DNA of 64,000 nucleotides, taken from contig CAYFOI010000003.1 in assembly GCA_964344725.1 (NCBI GenBank), positions 11,885 to 75,884 on the forward strand, given 5' to 3'. Of the stretch, positions 58,444 to 64,000 are shown in pieces. How positions within the stretch are numbered: position 1 is the first letter of the stretch; each line of letters begins with the position of its first letter. This stretch comes from CG2-30-44-17 sp964344725. Lineage in GTDB: Bacteria > Patescibacteriota > Gracilibacteria > UBA1369 > UBA12470. The notes under the pieces were generated by a model that was not told the origin of the DNA, did not search any database, and was given only the letters and a program-made list of their open reading frames with translations. Position numbers and translations under genes: made by a program.

Positions 58444-58827
58444 TTAGTATATTTCGCATAATAGTTCGCCTCCGATATTCTGTTTCCTTGCTTCGTTATC
58501 GTCCATTAGCCCTTTCGATGTAGAGATTATAGCCATTCCGAGTCCTTCTAGTACTTTTGGTACCTCGTTTCTTTTGATGTAAATTCTTTGGCCTGGCTTA
58601 GAAATTCTTTTTAGATGTAAAGGTTCGTCAGTTTGAGGGATTGAAACTTCTAGTTCGCGGAATTTCCCGTTTTTAACTACTTTGATATCTGTTACGTATC
58701 CTCTTTTTTTAAGCAAATTCAAGATTTCGTTTTTAAAATTTGAATATGGAACAGTTAGAGTTTCTTTCTTCACTCTTGAAGCGTTTCTTATTCTGGTTAG
58801 TAGATCTGCTATTGGGTCTGTATTCAT
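58444..58827 (-). CDS. rpsH: 30S ribosomal protein S8
   Basis: 127 residues. DPIADLLTRIRNASRVKKETLTVPYSN at the start, RISKPGQRIYIKRNEVPKVLEGLGMAIISTSKGLMDDNEARKQNIGGELLCEIY-type C-terminus. Primary 16S-binding protein. Confidence 0.96.
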   Translation of the reverse strand: MNTDPIADLLTRIRNASRVKKETLTVPYSNFKNEILNLLKKRGYVTDIKVVKNGKFRELEVSIPQTDEPLHLKRISKPGQRIYIKRNEVPKVLEGLGMAIISTSKGLMDDNEARKQNIGGELLCEIY

Positions 58828-58828
58828 T

Positions 58829-58862
58829 GTAGTTTAGTAACTTAGTAGTTTAGTAGGTTAGT
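58829..58862. repeat. 8-base-period TTTAGTAN spacer
   Basis: GTAGTTTAG TAACTTAG TAGTTTAG TAGGTTAG between rpsN and rpsH. Confidence 0.75.
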
Positions 58863-58873
58863 GACGTAGGGCT

Positions 58874-59098
58874 TTACCAAGAGGACTTTTTGACTCCCAT
58901 GATTTCGCCTCTTTGGACTAGTTCGCGGAAGCAAATTCTGCAAATTCCGAATCTTCTCATGTATGCTTTCGGTCGGCCGCATTTCTTACATCTGTTGTAA
59001 GTTCTTGTTGGCATTTTAGGTTTCTTACCTTGATTTACAGCTCTTGTATGAGCTTTTTGCCTTTTTTCACATTTTACTATGAGTGATTTTTTTGCCAT
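58874..59098 (-). CDS. rpsN: 30S ribosomal protein S14, zinc type
   Basis: 74 residues, type Z with CKKC (about 37-40) and CRIC (about 53-56) zinc ligands and GRPKAYMRRFGICRICFRELVQRGEI. Somewhat longer than the common 61-residue form because of an N-terminal stretch (about 12 extra residues). Confidence 0.95.
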   Translation of the reverse strand: MAKKSLIVKCEKRQKAHTRAVNQGKKPKMPTRTYNRCKKCGRPKAYMRRFGICRICFRELVQRGEIMGVKKSSW

Positions 59099-59102
59099 TT
59101 AT

Positions 59103-59129
59103 ATGGGAGTAGATTAGTAGGTTAGTAGA
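59103..59129. repeat. 8-base-period TTAGTAGN spacer
   Basis: GTAGATTAG TAGGTTAG TAGATTAG; starts within bases of the rplE stop. Confidence 0.8.
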
Positions 59130-59705
59130 TTAGTCTGCTTTTGGTGGTTTTACTTCGTCTTTGAAAGGGAATCCTAGTTGTTTGAGTAGTAAATATCCGC
59201 TGTAATTGTCTTTTGCGCTTGTTGTGATTGTTATCTGTAGGCCGTGTGGTCTGTCTAGATTTTCAGGGTTTACTTCTGGGAAAATACTGCAATCTTTGAC
59301 TCCAAAACTATAGTTTCCTCTGCCATCGAATCCTTTTACGCTGATTCCTCGGAAGTCTCTTGTTCTAGGTAGTACAACATTTGCTAATTTGTTTACGAAG
59401 TCGTACATTCTTTTTTTTCGTAGTGTTACGCTGACTCCGACTGGCATACCTATCCTTAGCTTGAAGTTTGATATCGCTTTTTTTGCGTTTGCGACTACAG
59501 GTTTTTGGCCTGTGATGTCTGTAATGTTTTGAATTACTGGGGTGAAGTCTTTCCCTCCTGATTTAATGTAGTTTCCGATACCTACGTTTACCTTAACTTT
59601 CTCTATTTTTGGTGTCTCAAGAGGATTTTTTATGTTAAGGGCTTTCATCAGTTCTTTTAGAACTTCTTTCTCGTATGTTTCTTGCATTGTAGATTTCTTT
59701 GCCAT
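59130..59705 (-). CDS. rplE: 50S ribosomal protein L5
   Basis: 191 residues. VNVGIGNYIKSGGKDF (about 39-54), ITGQKPVVANAKKAISNFKLRIGMPVGV (about 68-95), RDFRGISVKGFDGRGNYSFGVKDCSIFPEV; binds 5S rRNA and P-site tRNA. Confidence 0.97.
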   Translation of the reverse strand: MAKKSTMQETYEKEVLKELMKALNIKNPLETPKIEKVKVNVGIGNYIKSGGKDFTPVIQNITDITGQKPVVANAKKAISNFKLRIGMPVGVSVTLRKKRMYDFVNKLANVVLPRTRDFRGISVKGFDGRGNYSFGVKDCSIFPEVNPENLDRPHGLQITITTSAKDNYSGYLLLKQLGFPFKDEVKPPKAD

Positions 59706-59707
59706 TT

Positions 59708-59736
59708 ATCTTTAGGGTTGTAGGGTATAGGGTATG
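59708..59736. repeat. TAGGGTN spacer
   Basis: TTTAGGGTTGTAGGGTATAGGG between rplX and rplE. Confidence 0.75.
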
Positions 59737-59739
59737 AAT

Positions 59740-60081
59740 TTATTGTTTTTTCTTGGATTTTGCCTCTACTGGTTGATCGACAGATTCGTTACATTTCTTG
59801 CAAAGTCTTCTTTTCTTATTATCTTTGCCGATTTCGTATCCGATTCGTGTTGCTTTTTTGCATTGTGGGCAAACTACCTTTACGTTTGATGCGTCGACTG
59901 GTGCTTCGAATTGAATAATATCTCCTGGTCTTGTTGTTGTTTTTCTGATGTGGCGTTTTTTTACGTTAACTTTTTCTACGACTACTGCGTTTCTCTTTTT
60001 CATGACACGCATGACTTTCCCGGTTTTACCCTTGTCTTTTCCTTGGATTACTGCCACGTTGTCTCCTGTTTTAATTTTCAT
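59740..60081 (-). CDS. rplX: 50S ribosomal protein L24
   Basis: 113 residues. KOW motif MKIKTGDNVAVIQGKDKGKTGKV; VVCPQCKKATRIGYEI (about 68-83) and CKKC (about 93-96) give two CxxC pairs, a possible zinc site seen in some bacterial L24. Confidence 0.95.
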   Translation of the reverse strand: MKIKTGDNVAVIQGKDKGKTGKVMRVMKKRNAVVVEKVNVKKRHIRKTTTRPGDIIQFEAPVDASNVKVVCPQCKKATRIGYEIGKDNKKRRLCKKCNESVDQPVEAKSKKKQ

Positions 60082-60082
60082 G

Positions 60083-60113
60083 AGGATTTTAGGATTGGAG
60101 GATTGTAGGGTTA
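60083..60113. repeat. 8-base-period AGGATTNN spacer
   Basis: AGGATTTT AGGATTGG AGGATTGT AGGG between rplN and rplX; same type as the coding repeat at 30167. Confidence 0.8.
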
Positions 60114-60479
60114 TAGTACGTCTGGTGCTAGAGATATGATCTTTTGAAAACCTTTATCTCTTAGTTCTCTTGCAACTGGTCCGAATACACGAGTTCCTTT
60201 AGGTTGTTTTTCTGCATTGATTATTACTACTGCGTTATCGTCGAATCTGATTGCAGATCCATCTTTTCTTTGAGTCTCTTTCTTTGTTCTGACTATCACA
60301 GCTTTTTCTATAGCTTTTTTCTTAACTATTCCTCGAGGTGCTGCTTTCTTCACTGCAACAGTTATAACATCACCGATACCTGCATAACGTCTTTTAGAGC
60401 CGCCGAGTACTTTGATACACATGACTTCTTTTGCGCCTGTGTTGTCTGCTACTTGTAATAATGTTTGTGCTTGAATCAT
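60111..60479 (-). CDS. rplN: 50S ribosomal protein L14
   Basis: 122 residues. MIQAQTLLQVADNTGAKEVMCIKVLGGSKRRYAGIGD start and DNAVVIINAEKQPKGTRVFGPVARELRDKGFQKIISLAPDVL end are nearly invariant in bacteria. Confidence 0.97.
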   Translation of the reverse strand: MIQAQTLLQVADNTGAKEVMCIKVLGGSKRRYAGIGDVITVAVKKAAPRGIVKKKAIEKAVIVRTKKETQRKDGSAIRFDDNAVVIINAEKQPKGTRVFGPVARELRDKGFQKIISLAPDVL

Positions 60480-60485
60480 TTTATC

Positions 60486-60516
60486 TTGAGGATTGTAGGA
60501 TTTTAGGGTTGTAGGA
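60486..60516. repeat. AGGATTGT AGGATTTT AGGG spacer
   Basis: 8-base-type array between rpsQ and rplN. Confidence 0.75.
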
Positions 60517-60518
60517 TG

Positions 60519-60806
60519 TTATGCTTTTGCTTCTTCTTTTTTCTCTTCCTTCGGAGTTTCTGCTTTTGCTTGTGGCTTTGTGTCTGGTTTTTCAACGGTC
60601 CATCTCTTAAGCTTTGAAATTGGCTTTGATTCGTAGATTGTTACTTTATCGTCGATGTTATATTTGTTGCCTGGATCGTGTGCATAGAACTTCTTGGTCA
60701 CGCGATATCTCTTTTTGTATTTAGGGTGTGATTTGTATGTTACAACTTCTACTGTAATAGTATCTTTCATTTTGTTGCTTATAACTGTGCCGATTTTAGT
60801 TCTCAT
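60519..60806 (-). CDS. rpsQ: 30S ribosomal protein S17
   Basis: 95 residues. GTVISNKMKDTITVEVVTYKSHPKYKKRYRVTKKFYAHDP (about 6-45), then an acidic/Lys tail (KAETPKEEKKEEAKA). Confidence 0.95.
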   Translation of the reverse strand: MRTKIGTVISNKMKDTITVEVVTYKSHPKYKKRYRVTKKFYAHDPGNKYNIDDKVTIYESKPISKLKRWTVEKPDTKPQAKAETPKEEKKEEAKA

Positions 60807-60807
60807 G

Positions 60808-60848
60808 GTTAGTAGCTTAGTAACTTAGTAGATTAGTAGGTTGGTAGA
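60808..60848. repeat. 8-base-period TTAGTANN spacer
   Basis: TTAGTAGC TTAGTAAC TTAGTAGA TTAGTAGG TTGGTAG between rpmC and rpsQ. Confidence 0.8.
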
Positions 60849-60850
60849 GG

Positions 60851-61057
60851 TTAAGCTTTTGCTTCTGCTTCCTTTTGCTCGTTTTGGACTGTTTTTATCT
60901 GTGCTCGGTATCTTTTGTAAGCTTTTGCTGAGTGAGATTTCTTGTCTTGGTTAGTTTTTAGCTCTACTTGTGCTTCAGTTAGCTTTAGAGTTGCTTTTTC
61001 AAACTCTTTGGCTAGTTCTTCCGGTTTTAACTTCCTTAATTCTTGTAATGTAAGCAT
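60851..61057 (-). CDS. rpmC: 50S ribosomal protein L29
   Basis: 68 residues, all helical. LQELRKLKPEELAKEFEKATLKL at the start and KAYKRYRAQIKTVQNEQ in the second helix. Five bases after rplP, the only junction besides rplQ-rplM in this block without a repeat spacer. Confidence 0.92.
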   Translation of the reverse strand: MLTLQELRKLKPEELAKEFEKATLKLTEAQVELKTNQDKKSHSAKAYKRYRAQIKTVQNEQKEAEAKA

Positions 61058-61062
61058 CTGTC

Positions 61063-61485
61063 TTAGTTTAGATCGTTAGATGTAATGAATTTAGTCTTGC
61101 ATGGTAGCTTGTGGCTAGCTAATCTCATAGCTTCGCGTGCTACAGCCTCTTCAACACCTTCCATTTCAAATATAACTGCTCCTGGTTTTACTAGTGATAC
61201 ATATTTTTCGACGTTACCTTTACCACTACCCATAGGTACTTCTGCTGCCTTCTGAGTGATAGGCTTGTGGGGGAAAATTCTAATCCAGATTTTTCCACCT
61301 CTTTTGATGTATCTTGTCATAGCTCGTCTAGCAGCTTCGATTTGCCTAGAAGTTATCTCAGCTGTGCTTTGTGCCTTGATTGCGTATGAACCAAATGCGA
61401 TTCTGTTGCCCTTCTGAGCTTTGCCTTTGAATGAGCCTCGTAATCTATGTGATTTCCTGTATTTTTGCTTCTTTGGGAGTAACAT
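61063..61485 (-). CDS. rplP: 50S ribosomal protein L16
   Basis: 140 residues. MLLPKKQKYRKSHRLRG start, GSYAIKAQSTAEITSRQIEAARRAMTRYIKRGGKIWIRIFPHKPIT (about 32-77), MGSGKG. Standard A-site/central protuberance protein. Confidence 0.97.
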   Translation of the reverse strand: MLLPKKQKYRKSHRLRGSFKGKAQKGNRIAFGSYAIKAQSTAEITSRQIEAARRAMTRYIKRGGKIWIRIFPHKPITQKAAEVPMGSGKGNVEKYVSLVKPGAVIFEMEGVEEAVAREAMRLASHKLPCKTKFITSNDLN

Positions 61486-61488
61486 GTG

Positions 61489-61523
61489 TTTAGCTTTTTA
61501 GCTTGTAGCTTGTAGGTTGTAGC
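61489..61523. repeat. 7-base-period TAGCTTG/TAGGTTG spacer
   Basis: TTTAGCTTT TTAGCTTG TAGCTTG TAGGTTG TAGCTTAG between rpsC and rplP; same units as the coding repeat at 30511. Confidence 0.8.
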
Positions 61524-62327
61524 TTAGTCTTTTTTAGTAGTAGTTTTTTTCTTAGCTGGAGCCTTTTTTGCAGTTGTTTTCTTTGCTGCTGGCTTCTTTT
61601 TAGCTGGAGCTTTCTTTGGGGCTTTCTTTTCTTCGGTTTTCTCTTCTTTTTGATCAACTAGTGCTTTTGAGTGTGGGTTTACAGTTTTTTCTAGATCTTT
61701 TTTGAAAACTTCTCCTTTGTAAATCCAAACTTTAAGTCCAATTGCTCCGTAAGTTGTATTTGCTGTTGCTGTTCCATAATCAATATCTGCTCTGAATGTG
61801 TGCAGTGGGATCTTGCCTTCTGCGAAGAATTCGCTTCTTGAGATTTCTACTCCATTCAATCGTCCGCCTATTTGAACTTTAATTCCTTTAGCTCCTGCTT
61901 CCATTGCTTTTTGCACTGCCATTTTTGCTGCTCTCCTGTATGAAATTCTTCTTTCGATTTGCTTAGCTATTGACTGTGCTACAAGCGTTGCGTCTAAGTC
62001 TGGAGCTTGTATCTCAGATACATTTAGTTGAAATCTGTTTCCGAATTTTTTCTCAAGGTCGTTGCGAAACTTGTCGATATCTTCTCCTTGTCTTCCGATG
62101 ATCACACCAGGTTTAGAACTGTATATATTTATGATTGTCTCATTTGCATTTCTCAGAATCTGGACTTTTGCTACCCCGCAATCTTTCAGGTTGTCTAGGA
62201 TGTATTTTCTGATAGCAAGATCTTGATGGAAAGTTTGTGCGTAGCGCTTTTTCCCTGCGTACCAGCTAGAGTCCCATTTCTTGATTATTCCTATCCTCTG
62301 AATTTTTGGATTAACTTTTTGTCCCAT
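61524..62327 (-). CDS. rpsC: 30S ribosomal protein S3 with Lys/Ala-rich tail
   Basis: 267 residues. MGQKVNPKIQRIGIIKKWDSSW start, KH domain with PGVIIGRQGEDIDKFRNDLEKK (about 74-95), EGAKGIKVQIGGRLNGVEISRSEFFAEGKIPLHT-like segment, then a ~40-residue KKAPAKK-type tail not found in most S3. Confidence 0.96.
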   Translation of the reverse strand: MGQKVNPKIQRIGIIKKWDSSWYAGKKRYAQTFHQDLAIRKYILDNLKDCGVAKVQILRNANETIINIYSSKPGVIIGRQGEDIDKFRNDLEKKFGNRFQLNVSEIQAPDLDATLVAQSIAKQIERRISYRRAAKMAVQKAMEAGAKGIKVQIGGRLNGVEISRSEFFAEGKIPLHTFRADIDYGTATANTTYGAIGLKVWIYKGEVFKKDLEKTVNPHSKALVDQKEEKTEEKKAPKKAPAKKKPAAKKTTAKKAPAKKKTTTKKD

Positions 62328-62330
62328 TTA

Positions 62331-62358
62331 TTGTTAGTAGTTTAGTAAGTTAGTAGAT
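62331..62358. repeat. 8-base-period TTAGTAGN spacer
   Basis: TTAGTAGT TTAGTAAG TTAGTAGA TTAG between rplV and rpsC. Confidence 0.8.
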
Positions 62359-62795
62359 TAGCTTTTTTTGTCTTCTTTCTTTTCTTCCTTCTTTTCCTCT
62401 TTTTTCTCTTCGGATTGTTCGGTCTTTGTTTCTTCCTTAGTAGGTTCTGGCTTCTTTGCTGTTTCGTCAATTTTTACGTCGACTTTTACTGTTATGTGTG
62501 AATTTCTTTTCAAAATTGGGTGAATTCGTCCTCTTGAACATGGCATGCTTCTTTTGTAAGTTGCTCCCTCTGTTACGATAATCTCTTTTATGTAAAGCGT
62601 TTCTGGATTTTGCTTGAAATTGTTTTCTGCGTTTGCTGCTGCTGATTTAATTACTTTCGCTAGTATTTTTGCTCCTTTTTTTGGTGTGAATTTTAAAACA
62701 TCTAATGCTTCGTTTACATTTTTTCCACGAACTAATCCTGCTACTAGGTTAGCTTTTTTTGGTGATATTCTGGTTTGTCTTAGTACTGCTTGCAT
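62358..62795 (-). CDS. rplV: 50S ribosomal protein L22 with charged tail
   Basis: 145 residues. RQTRISPKKANLVAGLVRGKNVNEAL (about 6-31), the tunnel beta-hairpin YKRSMPCSRGRIHPILKRNSHITV (about 79-102), then a Lys/Glu tail (about 113-145). Confidence 0.95.
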   Translation of the reverse strand: MQAVLRQTRISPKKANLVAGLVRGKNVNEALDVLKFTPKKGAKILAKVIKSAAANAENNFKQNPETLYIKEIIVTEGATYKRSMPCSRGRIHPILKRNSHITVKVDVKIDETAKKPEPTKEETKTEQSEEKKEEKKEEKKEDKKS

Positions 62796-62797
62796 GT

Positions 62798-62845
62798 GTT
62801 TTAGCTGGTTAGCTATTTAGCTTTTTAGCTAGTTAGGTTATTAAA
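62798..62845. repeat. 8-base-period TTAGCTNN spacer
   Basis: TTTTAGCTGG TTAGCTAT TTAGCTTT TTAGCTAG TTAGG between rpsS and rplV. Confidence 0.8.
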
Positions 62846-62846
62846 T

Positions 62847-63122
62847 TTATGCGGCTTTTGCCATCCTTCCTCCGTGTCCTTTGAATTTTCTTGAGTAAGC
62901 GAACTCTCCTAGTTTATGCCCTACCATGTTTTCTGTAACGAATACTGGTATGTGTTCTTTTCCGTTATGAACTGCAAATGTGTGTCCTACAAATTCTGGT
63001 GCGATTGTGCATGCTCGTGACCAAGTCTTGATGACTCTTTTCTCTCCTGCTTCGTTCATCTTCTGAACTTTTTTCAGCAGTTTGGGGTCTACGTAAGGTC
63101 CTTTTTTTGAGCTTCGTGACAT
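62847..63122 (-). CDS. rpsS: 30S ribosomal protein S19
   Basis: 91 residues from the ATG at 63120-63122 (MSRSSKKGPYVDPKLL, the family's normal start). A longer in-frame ATG upstream would overlap rplB and add 44 unrelated residues, so it is rejected. WSRACTIAPEFVGHTFAVHNGKEHIPVFVTENMVGHKLGEFAYSR-type core. Confidence 0.96.
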   Translation of the reverse strand: MSRSSKKGPYVDPKLLKKVQKMNEAGEKRVIKTWSRACTIAPEFVGHTFAVHNGKEHIPVFVTENMVGHKLGEFAYSRKFKGHGGRMAKAA

Positions 63123-63125
63123 ATT

Positions 63126-63149
63126 TTGGTAGCTTAGTAGGTTAGTAGC
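63126..63149. repeat. TTAGTAGG spacer
   Basis: GTAGCTTAG TAGGTTAG TAG between rplB and rpsS. Confidence 0.75.
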
Positions 63150-63154
63150 GGGGA

Positions 63155-64000
63155 TTATTTGTCGATTACGTCGCGGCCTTTGCGGTCTCTTACTCTCCAT
63201 TTGTTCGTCGTCTTTCTCTTTCTGGTCTTGAATCCAAGAGCTGGAAGTCCCCAAGGCGTTTTTGGGTGTTTCATACCGATGGATGTTCCGCCTTCTCCAC
63301 CTCCGTGTGGGTGATCGCAGGGGTTCATAGCCTTGCCTCTTACCTGAGGCCTTTTACCCATCCAACGTTTTCTACCTGCTTTACCAACTTTTAGGTTCCC
63401 GTGTTCAGGGTTGCTTACCTGTCCGATTGTAGCAAAGCATCCTTTTGGTACGAAGCGAACTTCTTTTGAAGGCAATTCGATTTGTGCGTGTTTGCCGTCT
63501 AAAGAAACCAGCTTAGCGTTTGCACCTGCAGTCCTGCAGATTTGGCCGCCTTTCCCTTTGAACATCTCTACGTTATAGATAGAGAATCCTGGAGGGATAT
63601 TGTCTATTTGTATCCTGTTGCCTGGTTTAATCTTAGCTCTTTGTGCGCATAGGACTTTGTCTCCTTCTTTTATCCCGTGTGGGGCTAGGTGATATCTTTT
63701 ATCTCCATCCTTGTATGTTACAAGTATTATGTAAGCGCTTCTATTTGGGTCGTATTCGATTGATGTAACTGTCCCTTCGATATTTAGCTTAGCTGTTCTG
63801 TCGAAATCAACGATGCGAAGTTTCCTTTTGTGTCCTCCGCCTCTGTGACGAACTGTCAGTTTACCTTGAGAGTTTCTACCTGCTTTCTCTTTCTTTTTCT
63901 TCAGAAGTCTTTTTTCAGGCGCTTTGCCTTTGGTTAGCTCTTCGAAAGTATATTTAGAGTAGTTTCTCCTTGCGTTTGATACTGGTTTTACTTTTTTTAC
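63155..64000 (-). CDS. rplB: 50S ribosomal protein L2 (5' end outside the window)
   Basis: The frame runs from the window edge (VKKVKPVSNARRNYSKYTFEEL) to TAA at 63155, 281 residues; probably fewer than ten N-terminal residues are missing. VRHRGGGHKRKLRIVDFDR, then AGRKRWMGKRPQVRGKAMNPCDHPHGGGEG (about 205-235), the peptidyl-transferase-proximal segment, and the usual basic tail. First gene of the block inside the window. Confidence 0.96.
   Translation of the reverse strand, partial: VKKVKPVSNARRNYSKYTFEELTKGKAPEKRLLKKKKEKAGRNSQGKLTVRHRGGGHKRKLRIVDFDRTAKLNIEGTVTSIEYDPNRSAYIILVTYKDGDKRYHLAPHGIKEGDKVLCAQRAKIKPGNRIQIDNIPPGFSIYNVEMFKGKGGQICRTAGANAKLVSLDGKHAQIELPSKEVRFVPKGCFATIGQVSNPEHGNLKVGKAGRKRWMGKRPQVRGKAMNPCDHPHGGGEGGTSIGMKHPKTPWGLPALGFKTRKRKTTNKWRVRDRKGRDVIDK

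Noticed and set aside
62847..63254. Longer rpsS start at 63254
   Set aside because: It would overlap rplB by about 100 bases and add residues unlike any S19; the ATG at 63122 gives the standard N-terminus.
1..64000. UGA recoded as glycine, as in Gracilibacteria/Absconditabacteria
   Set aside because: TGA ends rpiB, map, the P-type ATPase gene and others at the expected positions, and conserved genes have no internal TGA.
1..64000. Insertion sequence, prophage or integron integrase
   Set aside because: No transposase, recombinase or phage protein motif seen on either strand, although the stem-loops resemble mobile palindromic elements.

Overview
The window looks like part of a Candidate Phyla Radiation (Patescibacteria) genome, perhaps Peregrinibacteria-like (inference). 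The support is the ribosomal protein block that runs rpsE-rplO with no room for rpmD (L30), a loss typical of CPR bacteria, together with many surface proteins carrying S-layer homology (SLH) domains. The genetic code is standard: TGA is used as a real stop (rpiB, map, the P-type ATPase gene). No phage, transposase, integrase or CRISPR genes were seen.

Layout. 0-15 kb (+): SLH and giant surface proteins, prs, rpiB, rpe, tRNA-Arg, uvrB and several secreted or unknown proteins. 15-17 kb (-): a DUF2207-type membrane protein behind a small membrane protein. 17-26.5 kb (-): a nine-gene V-type ATPase operon in the Enterococcus ntp order, whose K subunit carries the residues known to bind Na+. 26.7-33.8 kb (-): two SLH proteins, a DnaQ/DinG-like protein and carA. 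34-43.8 kb (+): pyrB, pyrC, pyrD, pyrK, pyrE and pyrF, interleaved with lipoproteins, one of them with a von Willebrand A domain. With carA this is nearly complete de novo UMP synthesis; carB is not here. 43.8-48.8 kb (-): an unknown gene, rsmA, a DUF167 gene, a P2-type cation ATPase and trmD. 49-64 kb (-): rplB to rplO, secY, adk, map, infA, rpmJ, rpsM, rpsK, rpsD, rpoA, rplQ, rplM and rpsI, closed by an intrinsic terminator.

The most unusual content is between the genes. (1) About 40 junctions carry short spacers built on a 7- or 8-base period around TAG on the + strand (CTA on the other), so the leader of the downstream gene is nearly free of G; recognisable Shine-Dalgarno sites are almost absent. 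Related repeats run in frame through the coding sequence of the DnaQ/DinG-like gene and form the last codons of pyrB and pyrD. (2) Two families of large stem-loops lie between genes in the + strand regions. Family A has a conserved terminal loop and internal loop on stems that vary with compensating changes. (3) At rpiB, uvrB and pyrC a short second copy of the gene's own 5' end precedes one of these stem-loops, and the intact gene follows. (4) rsmA has no ATG, GTG, TTG or CTG before its essential motifs, and map shows homology upstream of its first ATG, suggesting non-canonical start codons.
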